Source: Pseudocercospora fijiensis CIRAD86 (taxonomy: Eukaryota > Ascomycota > Dothideomycetes > Mycosphaerellales > Mycosphaerellaceae). From it: a DNA stretch of 64,000 nt. Positions 1 through 11,780 of the stretch are shown piece after piece. The position numbers were made by a program, and so were the translations under genes. Under the pieces are notes generated by a model. It saw only the letters and a program-made list of their open reading frames with translations, was not told the origin of the DNA and ran no database searches. The stretch is taken from positions 2,651,538 through 2,715,537 of the forward strand of contig NW_006921537.1 of the NCBI RefSeq assembly GCF_000340215.1. Direction: 5' to 3'. Position 1 is the stretch's first letter. Each line of letters starts with the position of its first letter.

Positions 1-1745
1 AGCTATATATACTAAGGACAAATAGATTTAAAAAGATACTAACCTAGTATAGAGAAGAGTAGTAAGGGAGGCTATAGAATAGTACCCTAAGATATAGAAG
101 CTAGGTCGCTAGGCAAGGGAGAAAAAGGGGGAAAAATAGGCCCTCCCTAGATCCTATTACTCTAGTAGATAGAAGGAGGATAAATATACTCTCTAAGTCT
201 CTAATAAAGGTAAAGCAGATATACTAGCTAAGTACTTCTTCCCTAGGCTAAGGGAGGCTAACCTATTAGATATCCTAGAGGAACTACTACCCTAAGAGAG
301 GATCTAAATAGATATCTTAGTCTCCTTAGAGAAGATTATCTAATTTCTTAAGAAAATAGTACCTAACTTAGCCCTAGGACTAGACTAGATTACTAATAGG
401 TTTAATAAGGAATATAGGCGGATCCTAGCCCTATACCTAGCCCTACTATTTATAGTATATATCTAACTTAGCTACTACCTAAAGGTATTTAAGAAGTTAA
501 TAATAGTAGTTCTTAAGAAACTATAGAAATTAGACTACTTAAAGCCTAGTGCTTATAGGCTAATTGCCCTACTTAATACCCTAGCTAAAACCCTTAAGGC
601 AATAGTAGTAGAGATAATCTTAAAGTAGGTTAAGAAGAAGGGGCTCTTACCTAAATTATAAATAGGAGCTAGGCTAAAAAGGTATATAATCTTAGCCCTA
701 GAGCTAGCTATAGAAACAATAAAAACAGCCTAGGAAATAGATAAATCGTATATAGCACTAATACTCTACCTAGATATCTTAGGAGCCTTTAATAAAATAT
801 TATACTAGAAACTCCTCTATAATATAAAATAAAAGGGATTCTTAGAAGAAATCTACCTCTTTATATAATCCTTCCTCTAGGATAGGAGGATAAAGCTTAA
901 AATAGGACAATTTATAGATAGAAAAAGACTATAAGAGATAGATATCCCCTAGGGCTCTACCCCCCTACCTATAATATTCCTCCTATTTGCCTCTATACTC
1001 CTCCCTAAACTAGAAGGCCCTAAGACAATAGTAATAGGATTTGTTAATAATACTAGTATTATTATATATAGTAAGTCTACGGAGCAAAACTATAGGAGAC
1101 TTAAGGAGGCCTATAAAGAGTATATAGAGTAGGTAAGGAGGGGTAGAGTAATATTTGCCCCCTAGAAGTACTAACTTATCTACTTTATAAGAAATAGGAG
1201 GAAACATAACCTATAGGCTACTATCTAGATCCTAGGGTACTAAGTATAACTAGAACTAGATATTAGACTCCTAGGGGTCTAGCTAGATAGTAAGCTTATA
1301 TAGGGGCTATATATTAGAAAGGCCTAGGAGAGGAGCCTTACTAATATATAGTCTCTCTAGGGACTATATAAGTTAATATAAGGTACTAGCTTCTAGAGAG
1401 CAAAGCACCTGTATAGTATAATAGTTAGACTAGCCCTAATATATAGTTACTAGTAAATCTAGGTAATACTAGAAGGAATCCGGGAATACTAGAAGTACCT
1501 CTAGAAGCCCCTTAAGAAATTATAAAACACTAGGCTAAGATATATCCTAGGAGCCTATAAGAGTATACCCAAAGCTATCCTCTAGAAGGAAGCCGATATA
1601 CCCCCCCCCTCCTTACTCTCTATATCTAGAATATAGCAAGACTCTTAGTAGTAAAGAGGAATACTCTACCTATATAATAGTATATAAGGAAAAAGTATAG
1701 AGAAATAGAGAATAGTATTAGGGGCTCTAGGAGATAGAACCTAAA
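1..1745 (+). mobile_element. RIP-degraded LINE (non-LTR) reverse transcriptase
   Basis: Reading the plus strand through many TAG stops gives a recognisable LINE reverse transcriptase of the Tad/I type. An AYRLIALLNTLAKTL block lies near 550-600 (family AYRPIALLNTLGK). The GARKGRST-like region is near 665. LDILGAFNKIL, near 770-805, corresponds to LD-GAFD. A DIP-stop-GSTPLPIIFLLF block near 940-990 corresponds to GIPQGSPLSPILF. GFVNNTSIIIY near 1030-1065 corresponds to the catalytic F-V-D-D box, with both Asp now Asn. LLGV-stop-LDSKL is near 1265-1300. Trp and Gln codons have become TAG, and GAY has become AAY, as RIP on both strands would produce. The 5' end lies outside the window or is lost. 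The element cannot be active. Confidence 0.85.
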
Positions 1746-1782
1746 AAGAAGAGCTACTACCTAAGAATAGGTTACTAATCCG

Positions 1783-2162
1783 AGCGAAGCCGGATGTTTT
1801 TAGGCTAAAGTTAGAGTATTCGAGGAGCTTGCGACGAGGATACAAAAACGGAGGTCTAAAAATAGTAGGCGAGCGGCGGATAACAATTAGTCTTAGTAGC
1901 AGACTCTATATTATATAGTGTAGGCAGGTAGCCTTCTGCGTAGTATAAGGCGTATTACGAGGGTCGTCTATAGAAGGGGTTAAATCTAAAGATACGCTTA
2001 TATAAATTTAGCTATAGCCTCTTATTAGTCGAAAAAGAAAACGAAATTACGTACTCGTAGCCTTAAGCCTTCGACTCTTACATTACTTCCTTATAAGCGC
2101 GATAATAATAATAAAGCACAATAATATAACGATACTGTCCGCCGCTCGCCTCCGGCTTCGCT
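1783..2162. repeat. Nested insertion bounded by inverted repeats
   Basis: The block agcgaagccgga (1783-1794) and the block ggcgagcggcgga (1868-1880) reappear as their exact reverse complements side by side at 2151-2162 and 2138-2150. The roughly 380 bp enclosed is richer in CpG than the LINE sequence to its left and has no long reading frame. It is most simply a small non-autonomous element, or a foldback relic, inserted at or near the 3' end of the LINE. No target-site duplication was identified. Confidence 0.55.
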
Positions 2163-3050
2163 TAGCTATCCTAACCTATACCGCTAGTCTACGGATACTT
2201 TATTTAGTTAGCTAAGAGGTAGGGATATAGGAAAGAGTAGCCCTACTCTACTTAGGAAGGATATAGTAGAGTAAGAATAGTTAGGTAGAAAGATAGGAAA
2301 AAGAGAGGATAAGAAAAGAGGCTCTATAGTAGAGTTAGAGTAGACTAGTAGCCTAGTAGATAGGGTACTAGAAGAGAGGGATCTATCTCTACTTAGAATA
2401 GCTAAGACTAGTTACCTTAATAGCTATATAAATTAGGATAGAGTATATTAGCCTAAGATAATACCTTATAAAAAGGAGAGTCCTAGGGATTACCTTAGAA
2501 TGCTAGTATAGCTATAGAACCTGGTTACTAAAACATATTACTATCTTCTACCCCTTAAGAAAGGAAAGGTAAGAGATATATAGAAAGGTAGGAATAACTT
2601 ATAACTAGAATACTCTTACTACTATAAAGAAAGAACTCTTAGTAATAGTATAGTGTAACTTTAGTAGCTAATATAGAAAGGAGTACTTAACTAGTTCTTA
2701 CTAGCAAAGGAGGAGATACTAATATAGTATTAGGATAAAGAGAGGAGAGCTAAGAAAGGGGCCGAGGAGGGAGAAGACTAAAGCCTACCTAGTAAGAGGA
2801 GTAGGTTAGGATAGCTAGTATTATATTAGGTAATACAAGTAGGAACTAGGGCCTATAGAGGATAGAACTTAGAGAAAGAGGAGTTATTATACTACTAGCT
2901 TTTCTCCTTAGATATATAGAGTAAGGCTACTTATCCTAGTTAGGAGTAGACTAGTAATAAAAGACTTTAATATATATTTTAGTAATTTATTATATTAGTT
3001 ACTTAATAAAAAGCGCCGCTAGCTAGCTGAAATATAGACGCCTTACTTTA
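2163..3050. other. RIP-mutated sequence, no gene seen
   Basis: TpA-rich sequence full of TAG in all frames, consistent with a further RIP-mutated repeat. No family could be recognised. Normal base composition resumes near 3050. Confidence 0.5.
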
Positions 3051-3255
3051 GGTACAAAACAGCACTATACACTATGCACTCGGGGAGATAAGCCTATACC
3101 TGGAAGCCAGTCAGCCTCGGCTTTGGGGATTCGGGCTAGAACAACTTGAAGTACAGGGCCGCAGGGCGCCGCTGCAAGTGTATTGATTGAGCGCGTTCGC
3201 TCGTTCTAGCTTGGAAGAGATATGTTCGAGCAGATGGATATCATTTCATCGCTGA

Positions 3256-4146
3256 TTAGTCTCTCTTATGCCCAACCATACCAATGTTCCTCAAGCCCCA
3301 AATACTGACGCCCAGTGTCAGCACGACTAAGGCAAAGTTATACCAGAATGTGGCATGGTATCCTTTCATCAGAGCATCTGGACTGCGCTTGTCCTCGATG
3401 TTGCTCTGTGCAGTTACACTCGCAGCAATTACCGCAGTGAGAGCGAGTCCGACAGACTTGCCAAACTGGCTAATGCTGTTGAAGACGCCTCCGGCGAGAG
3501 CCTGAGTCTTGGCTGGGGAGACCGAAGTGATGAGAAGGTTCGAGATTGTGAAGAGGCAGTCGGCGCCGACAGGATTGAGGGCATTTGCGAGGAAGGCTAG
3601 AAAGCACGATATTAGTGACGTGACTCGTTCGACACATGGGATACCGACCTGTTGGCCAGTAACTCGAACTCGGGGTCGCAGGCACCATCACCAGAGGTGC
3701 TATAGCTGAAAATACACAACCGACAAATATCATCCAGTTTGCAGGGACTCGATGTACCAGGAATCCTGTCACGACGTTTGCGAGGAAGCCCGTGACGGGC
3801 GCGGGCAAGAATCGTATTGAAGATTGTGTGGCCGAGAGGTGCTGTACGTCTTGGAAATAGAACGTCAGAATCGTTTCAACCGAATTGAAAGTACCCCAAG
3901 TCAGGAAGACTGCAACACAAATGGTGGTAAAGATTTTGTTCCTCCACAGCGAGTTTGGGATAATCGCAGGCCGTCCGAGACGCTCTTGTCGACCAAACCA
4001 GAGTACAAATGCTGGGATAAGCCCGAATGCTAGCGAGAGCATAGCAATACTCGAAGGTCGCGCTGAGAGAAACTCCATTCCAGACTCCTTGGAAGTGCTG
4101 AACACTTACTGTTTTTCTCACTCGTAGTTCCGGCAGGACTATTCAT
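3256..4146 (-). CDS. MFS transporter, C-terminal half only (truncated)
   Basis: Predicted exons complement(3256..3596, 3649..4062, 4110..4146) give 263 residues. Introns are 3597-3648 and 4063-4109 (GTAAGT...TCTCAG). The protein matches the last five or six membrane segments of DHA14-type drug:H+ antiporters. It contains RGRPAIIPNSLW-like and WGTFNSVETILTFYFQDVQ blocks, and then the conserved stretch N-ALNPVGADCLFTISNLL, followed by TQALAGGVFNSISQFGKSVGLA. Family members have about 500-560 residues and 14 segments, so the first eight or so segments are absent. Only about 125 bp separate the start from the end of gatB, leaving no room for them. A short first exon with a plausible N-terminus and a good splice pair keeps the frame open, so a shortened protein may be made, but transport function is doubtful. 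It is probably a deletion remnant. Confidence 0.7.
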
Positions 4147-4270
4147 CTTGAGTTGGGCCGTCGTACGCCGCGCGAGGCCGTTGTCGTGCTTAAAGCTACC
4201 GCTGATCTCGATTTCTGCTCAACTCGTGTCGCGCAAGCACGACCAAGACCAGTTCTGTGATGTTGTTGGA

Positions 4271-6133
4271 TCACTGAGTGGCCGCAAGGAGACCTTCAAC
4301 AATTTGCCTCGCCTTTTCTGGCTCAACAGTACCTTCCTCACCCCTGCGCACCATCTGTCCAACGAACCACATAATTTTGCCTTTCTGACCCTTCTTGACG
4401 ACCGCGTCAACCATCTCTCGATTCTCGTTCATAATCCCCTTCGCTAAAGTGGTGTATTCGGCATCGGAAAGTGGTCGTAGGCGGAGGTTTCCTTCATCGA
4501 TCAATTGCTCCACGCTGGGTCTCGATGATTCCGGCAATGCGTATAGCGTGGCCAGCAATTGCTTTGCTGCGCGAGCAGTAATCTGCTTGTTCGTGAGCCT
4601 TACGAGAATGTGTGCGAGCTCCTGCGGCGTGACTTTCACATTTTGCCACACCATGCTGGTCTCCATCAATCCGCCAAGTTCATGCAAGACCCAGTTGCCG
4701 ACCATCTTTCCCAATTTCTTGTTGTCTTTCTCTGTCGATAGCTCGCCCAGAATGCTCACAGTTTCCTCCATGAACTCCAATCTGTCACCATCATCAAGCC
4801 CAACGATTGTTTTCGCGTCTTTCTCACTTAACCCATACCTCTCCAACACCCTTTCGACCGTTTCCTGCGGTCGCTCTGGCATTGTGTCTCTCAGATGCTT
4901 CACCAAATCGCTTCCGATGACCAATGATGGCAGATCCGCGTCAGGCATATACCTGTAGTCGACCTCTCCTTCTTTCCCTCTTAGCCTTCTCGTCTCTTTC
5001 TCACCAAGAGTCCACCCGCGAGTTTCGCCCTCCACAAATCCTCCACTTTCAAGAACAGATATTTGTCGGTCTCTTTCGGCAATAATCGCATCCTCCACAG
5101 CTTTGAAGCTGCTCAAATTTTTGATCTCAGTCCTCTGCCCAAGCCCACTGACGCCAGAATAGGTAGCGCCGGTCCCGGCAGTGCCTCGTTCTCGAACCGA
5201 CACGTTGACGTCTGCCCTTAGACCACCTAGTTCCATGCCCGTCGCACAAGCGTCTACACTTTTGAGAATGGTTTGAATTTTGCGGACTACAGCTGCAGCT
5301 GTCTGTGGTGAATGGATGTGAGGGAGCGTGATTATTTCGATAAGCGGGTGGCCGGCGCGATTGAGGTCAATATGGTAAGTTGAGGCTCCATGAGATGTGG
5401 TTTTGGCGGTATCTTGTTCCATTTGAATCTGCTTGATCCCAATTTCGAGGGCGGAGGAGCCGGGCGTGAGGTCGGTGGGAGAGATGCCGTCGGAAGTAGT
5501 GAGAGTGAGGGTGCCATTTTTTGCGAAAGGTGCTGAACAAGTATGTGAGAAGCAAACTACAATGAGCTCAAGAAGCTACATACCATAGTATTGAGTAATC
5601 TGGTATCCATTCGGTTGATCCCAATGAAAGTAATGTTTTCGGTCCCAACCACTTTTCCTCTGAATGTTGCAGCCAAGCGCTATGGCTGCTCGAAGGGCAG
5701 GGAGAAGAGTGGCCACTTGGAACTGCGGTTGTGTGCCAGGCATCGCAGCATCAAACAGCGCCACTCTACTGTTCGCCGCCCCATTGCCCTCTCCTACAGA
5801 TGCTGGGGCATTGGAGAACAGCTTACAGGCGGTGTTCAACTCGGCGTGTATCTCGATGCCCACCGTCAGCTCCCATTTTTCCAATCTCGGGGATGCATCG
5901 TTTGATCTGCTCTTATCACGGCCGTTCGCCTTAGTTTCTGCCTTCTTCCTCTTTGCTTCATCCTTGAGATGTTTCCGCAGAGGAACTGCTTCTTGATGTA
6001 CCAAAGGCGAGACAGAGATCTGTCGCGATTGAAGCCATTTCGCAACGAAGCATGCTCGAGGTCTGCGAGCTGCACCCCGTGCGGGATTCGAAAGGCTCAG
6101 TATAGATGGTGGGCGGACGGCAGATGGTCTCAT
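4271..6133 (-). CDS. gatB/PET112: Mitochondrial glutamyl-tRNA(Gln) amidotransferase subunit B
   Basis: Exons complement(4271..5532, 5584..6133), one 51-bp intron (GTATGT...TTGTTCAG), 603 residues. The protein is subunit B of the GatCAB-type (GatFAB in yeast) complex that amidates Glu-tRNA(Gln) to Gln-tRNA(Gln) in mitochondria. An Arg/Ser-rich leader of about 80 residues looks like a mitochondrial targeting peptide. The catalytic domain starts with [15 protein letters not shown] and holds the [15 protein letters not shown] segment, and then [17 protein letters not shown] at the exon junction. Further blocks are [34 protein letters not shown] and [12 protein letters not shown]. The C-terminal GatB/YqeY tail includes the [23 protein letters not shown] region. 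Length is normal for fungi. The ATG at 6133 is the first in frame and precedes the leader. Nothing looks broken. Confidence 0.96.
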
Positions 6134-6568
6134 ACTGGCAAAGGAGTTGAAGCTCTGTTGAAGCTCGTCGGAAGGTGAGATGCGGCTTGGCCAAAAGTTT
6201 CACAAGCCGTCTACAAATCTACGCTCGCGCCATTTCTCTTACAGGCCCGGCCTTCTGCGCATTCGATGATCATAGTTATAGCTTCGCACGAGAAAAGTTG
6301 CTCAAAAACATAGAGTGTCGCTTCACAGATGCTATTGAGACAGCCACCATGCTATATGGCCAAACGCTTTCTCATCGCTTCAACGACGCAATAAGTCAGA
6401 TGCTTGCTTGAAACGCCACACATATGCCCAGTATCATTTCCCAAATCATATAGCTCATCTTGAGCACTTTCGTTCCCCCATGATATGTGAGAGGTAATGC
6501 GACTAGCGCTTCTTTGGTCAATCGGTCTTGAGCGCTTCTGGGTCACGCATCCACCTCCATCAATCTCG

Positions 6569-7468
6569 TCACCAAACCCCACGGTTATCCTCGAAGTCAA
6601 CATCAGTCCGCAAGCCGAAGGAGTCTTCAATAATCTCATCCTCTGACTCGCGGTGGACTGGTGTTCTTGGTCTACGGTGTCGGTATCGTGGTGGATCCGG
6701 GAGGACATAGTAGTTCTCTTCGTCTTCCTCATCCTCGTCATCATCCGAACACAAGCAATGATCGAGATGTGTTCCACATTTGTAGCAGAAGTCGCAGCCG
6801 CAACGGCACCTACGTCTCGATTAGTCCTGACCGAAGTCATACCACAACTTGACTCACACTCACAGGACGTGGTTGCAGCCATCAATCTTCTCTACAAGCC
6901 GCTTGCAGTCCGGACATTGCTGCCACTTCTGCTGCTTCGCTAATCCCTTCACCAACTCAAATCCCGCGTTCGCACAAGCTCCAAAATGCTCAGCCTCTTT
7001 GCATCTCTGACAGGTCACCGATCTGCACTTCTGGCAGAATGCTTGTCCGTTATGGATGCTGTGTGGTGCGATGAAAACATTGCATGTCACCTTGTGACAG
7101 TAGGTACGATCTTTAGTGCTGAGCTCCAAAGTCTTGCCTCTGTAGATTCGTGCGAGCGATTTTGGTAGGTGCCGACGTGCAAGGTTGAGCGATATGGTTC
7201 GGCGATGACAGCGAGGTGGATAGGAGCCTTCGTCCTTCATTGCTATTGTGAACAGACGCTCGAGGCAGCCATCGCAGTAGTGACATTCGCAGCGAAGCTT
7301 CAAAAGCTGTTCTGGAGGCGGAAAGTCTCCGCAGATGCGACACTGCGGCTCTTGCTCGGTAGCCGTGTCGCTATCCATGGCGAGTTGTGGTGCGAGGTAG
7401 AAGGCAGGCCAGTTCCGGAGTGATTCGAAAGGGTCGATCAATGTGGGTGGTGCAGGCGCGCTCGACAT
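6569..7468 (-). CDS. RBR-type (RING-IBR-RING) ubiquitin ligase-like protein
   Basis: Exons complement(6569..6809, 6864..7468), one 54-bp intron (GTGAGT, branch CTAAT, CGTAG), 281 residues. RING1-like cysteines lie at about 43-68 (CRICGDF...CECHYCDGC). An IBR-like zinc-binding region follows at about 124-165 (C-HKVTC...FCQKC-SVTCQRC...HFGAC). A RING2-like segment occupies about 185-213 (CPDCKRLVEKIDGCNHVL, then CRCGCDFCYKC across the splice site). RBR proteins take ubiquitin from E2 onto a RING2 cysteine and pass it to substrate. The intron falls inside RING2 and restores the cysteine pattern exactly, which supports the model. The C-terminus is acidic (DDDEDEEDEE) and then Arg/Pro-rich. Substrate is unknown. 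The ATG at 7468 is used because the frame upstream has no ATG. Confidence 0.9.
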
Positions 7469-8330
7469 GATGTCAGAATATGAGTCTTGTCCTTTGAGCA
7501 AGAGCTTTTAAAACATGCAGTGCCAAGGAGCTACGAGTGAATCAAGAGAAAGTCAGTCTTGCATGTGACTGCAGTTAGGACATATCGTGAATTGAAGTTG
7601 AAGTGAGGTCAGGTCGATGGTTGCGTAGGCTGATTATGCCAGCACGTTCCTGCGACTTCGGTCAGCATGCCGATATTATCATGTCATCCAAGGCGGAATT
7701 CGAAGCCTGGCAGTGATACACAACATCGTGGAGGTTGAGCTCCCATAGGCAGCCTCGGAGTTTGCTACAAATCAGCTTGGGCGGCCTCAGTTTTTTGCCA
7801 TGGGTTAGCATGTCCCGCTGCAATCAGACGAGCGAACTGCTGTGGTGTAAGTGTAACCGATGAATGACCAATGACGATGGTTATGGCAAGGCTGGGTGCC
7901 TATGCTGCTATGCAGCTTGAGCTATGAGCCATACCAGGCATGGAACGGTTCGCATGTCGCTGCCTTGTGCTCGCCTAGCGCAGATCCCGCATTGCCCGAT
8001 GCTGTGTAATTGATATAGGACATATCTTGCTCTAGGACCTCGCATCGTTCCATGTCTCTGCTCTTTCTGATGTCGAGCGTGTGGTCGCGGGTGTGAGAAA
8101 AGGCATACTCGTGGTAGGCGTTGAGTGGGGAAGGTAAATTTGCGATTACTAAGAGAGGTGTGTCATCAAGTAGAATCTTGCCTATATGCACATGACGACC
8201 ATTATCGGCTTTGGCCACTGGAATCACGATGAATTGTCATCTGGTGGGCACGTTCGTGTTGTCGGAGATCAGCAAGATGGCGGCTTGGCACTCAAAGTTG
8301 TTATCCTTGTTATTCTCAACTAGGGCTTAT
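7469..8330. other. Intergenic; no supported gene
   Basis: Ordinary base composition. A 101-codon minus-strand frame at 7922-8227 opens with GTG, not ATG, and resembles nothing known. No RNA gene was recognised. Confidence 0.4.
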
Positions 8331-8347
8331 GTGGCTCGAAGAGCCAC
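8331..8347. repeat. Hairpin leader of minisatellite array 1
   Basis: A perfect 7-bp inverted repeat, gtggctc-gaa-gagccac, sits at the boundary between unique DNA and the array. The sequence just after it (cctaaggcgacgag) is also found at the start of array 2, so both arrays share a leader. In array 2 both arms carry matching RIP-type changes and the stem is preserved. Confidence 0.65.
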
Positions 8348-11300
8348 ACGAGAAGCCTAAGGCGACGAGTAGCTAAAGTCTTATCTAGACGCCTATAGTA
8401 GGCCTAATCTAAAACGCGTATAGTAAGTTATATCTAAAACGCTAATACTAAAAAGTAATATTAATCCGGAACGCGTTATAGATATTAGAAAGCACTATTT
8501 AGAAACGCTTATAGCGAGCACTATTAGGAACGCTTATAGCAAGATAGTCTTAAATATCTATAGTAACTACTTCCGGAATATGCCTATAGTAATTACTATC
8601 CGGAATACCTATAGCGAGTACTATTCGAAATATCTATAGTAAGTAGTTCTTTCCGAGTTAGAACGCTTATAGTAAGTACTACCTATAAGGCGTATAGTAA
8701 GTACTACCTATAAGGCGGATACTAAGTCTAATCTAAAACGCCTATAGTAATTTTAATCTAAAACACTTATAGGGATTCTTATTTAGAACGCTTATAATAC
8801 TAAGTACTATTCGGAACGCGTATAGTAAGTCTAATCCGGAGCGCTAATAGTTAGTACTACTATCTATAACGCCTATACTAAGTTTTATTTAGAACGCGCT
8901 ATATAGTAATTCTAATCCGAAACGCTTATACTAAGTCTTATCCGGAACGCGTATAGTAAGTACTATCCGGAACGCGTATAGTAGGTCTAATTTGGAACGG
9001 TAATAGTAAGTACTATTACGAACGCTTATAGTAAGTAGTACTTTCTAAAATACCTATAGTAAGTACTATTTAGAATACTTATAGCAAGTTATATCCGAAA
9101 CGCTTATAGTAAATACTACTAAAAACGCCTATAGCGAGTAGTAATATTCGAAACGCCTATAGCGGTAACTATCTAAGATATCTATAGCGAGTAGTACTAT
9201 CCGGAACGCGTAGAACAAGCCTTATTTTAAACGCTTAGTATAGTTAGTTCTATATAAACCGGAACGCGTATAGCAAGTCTAATCCGAAACGCTTATAGGT
9301 ATTCGAACTGCTTATAGCGAGCGCTAAGTACCCTATATAACGCCTACTACGAGTACCTTATAAAACGCCTATAGCGAGTACTCTATAGAATACCTATAGC
9401 GAGTAGTACTATCCGGAACGCGTAGGATAAGCCTTATTTTAAACGCTTAGTATAGTTAGTCCTATATAGGCCGGAACGCGTATAGCAAGTCTAATTTAAA
9501 ACGCTTATAGAAAGTCTTATCCGGAATATATATAGTAAGTCTAAGTCTAATCCGAAACTAAATACTTATATTAGGTACTACCCGGAAGGCCTAAAGCGAG
9601 TAGTACTATCCGGAACGCTTATAGCAAATACTATCTAAAACGCCTATAGCTAAATAGTATTCGAACTATTTATAGCAAGTACCCTATATAACGCCTACTA
9701 CGAGTGCCCTAAAAAACGCCTATAGCGAGCCGGAATGCGCCTATAGTAATTGCTATCCGGAATACCTATAGCGAGTACTATTCGAAATATCTATAGTAAG
9801 TAGTTCTTTCCGAGTCGGAACACTTATAGCAAGTACTGCCTATAAGGCGTATAGTAAGTCTAATTTAAAACGCTTATAGCAACTTTAATCGAAAACAACT
9901 ATAGGAATTCTAATTTGGAACGCTTATAATACTAAGTACTATTCGGAACGCGTATAGTAAGTCTAATCCGGAGCGCTAACAGTTAGTACTACTATCTATA
10001 ACGCCTATACTAAGTTTTATTTAGAACGCGCTATATAGTAACTCTAATACGGATCGCCTATACTAAGTCTTATCCGGAACGCGTATAGTAAGTACTATCC
10101 GAAACGCGTACAGTAAGTCTAATATAGAACGCTAATAGTAAGTACTACTGAGAACGCCTATAGCAAGTAGTACTTTCTAAAATACCTATAGTAAGTACTA
10201 TTTAGAATACTTATAGCAAGTTATATCTAAAACGCCTATAGTAAATGCTACTAAAAACGCTTATAGCGAGTAGTATTATTCGAAACGCTTATAGCGGTAA
10301 CTATCCGAGATATCTATAGCGAGTAGCACTATCCGGAACGCCTATAGCAAATACTATCTAAAACGCCTATAGGCTATAGTAAATAGCATTAGAACTACTT
10401 TTAGCGGACACCCTATATAACGCCTACTACGAGTACCTTATAAAACGCCTATAGCGAGCACTCTATAGAACACCTATAGCGAGTAGTACTATACGGAACG
10501 CGTAGGAGTCGGTAGGACAAGCCTTATTTTAAACGCTTAGTATAGTTAGTCCTATATAAACCGGAACGCGTATACTAAGTCTAATCTAAAACGCTTATAG
10601 AAAGTCTTATCCGGAATGTATAAATTAAGTCTAAGTCTAATCCGAAACTAAATACTTATATTAAGCACTATCCGGAAGGCCTATAGGCTAAGACTATAGC
10701 GAGCAGCACTATCCGGAACGCTTATAGTAAGTACTATCTAAAACGCCTATAGTTAAACAGCATTCGAACTATCTATAGCGAGTACCCTATATAACGCCTA
10801 CTCTAAGTACCCTATAGAACGCCTATAGCGAGTACTCTATAGAACATCTATAGCGAGCAGTACTATCCGGAACGCGTAGAATAAGCTAACTGTTACTAAC
10901 AACGCCTATAGTAAGGCTAACTTAGAGCACTTATAATAGTAAGTACTATTCGGAACGCGTATAGTAAGTCTAATCCAGAGCGCTAACAGTTAGCACTACT
11001 ATCTAAAACGCCTATACTAAGTTCTATTTAGAACGCGCTATATAGCAATTCTAATCCGAAACGCTTATACTAAGTCTTATCCGGAACGCGTAGAGTAAGT
11101 ACTATCCGGAACGTATATAGCAAGTCTAATTCGGAACGCTAATAGTAAGTACTACTAAGAACGCTTAAAGCAAGTAGTACTATCTAAAATACCTATAGCA
11201 AGTGCTATTTAGAATACCTATAGTAAGTCTAATCCAAAACGCCCGAAACGCCTATAGCAAATACTGCTAAAAACGCTTATAGCGAGTAGTAATATTCGAA

Positions 11301-11521
11301 ACGCTTATAGCGATAATTATCCGAGATATCTTTAGCGAGTAGTACTTTCCGGAACGCTTATAGTAGATACTATCTAAAACGCCTATAGTTACTAAATAGT
11401 ATTCGAACTACTTATAGCGAGTACCTTATATAACGCCTACTGCGAGTACCTTATAAAGCGCCTATAGCGAGTACTCTATAGAATATCTATAGCGAGTAGT
11501 ACTATCCGAAACGCGTAGGCT

Positions 11522-11780
11522 AAGCCTTTCGAGTATACCGCCTCGAGCAAATACCGCCGGATTAGGTATAAACGACCGATATAGCATCGGAAATAATACT
11601 ATCGTAGCCTTACGATATATACTACGACTCCTACAATCTCCGAACCGCTTACGAACTATATACTACGACTCCTATAATCTCCGAACCGCTCGTAAACTAA
11701 GAAATTTTAAAGTTCCTCGGCTATAGCTAAGTAGAGTCGGCTTTTAGCTTATTTTAAGCCGTAGTAAGCCTAAAGGGGCC
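11522..11780. repeat. GC-richer module, internal copy (RIP-mutated)
   Basis: A 259-bp segment from aagcctttcgag to aaaggggcc breaks the minisatellite. It matches 13308-13576 but carries many TpA substitutions and a short internal duplication around ctacgactcct. It includes the stretch ttttaaagttcctcgg and the agtcggctttt motif. No coding capacity was seen. Confidence 0.7.

Noticed and set aside
1..3000. Alternative genetic code with TAG as a sense codon
   Set aside because: TAG reading is confined to repeats. All host genes use TAG/TAA/TGA as stops, and the pattern matches CpA to TpA mutation.
7922..8227. 101-codon minus-strand frame
   Set aside because: Starts with GTG, lacks an early ATG and resembles no family.
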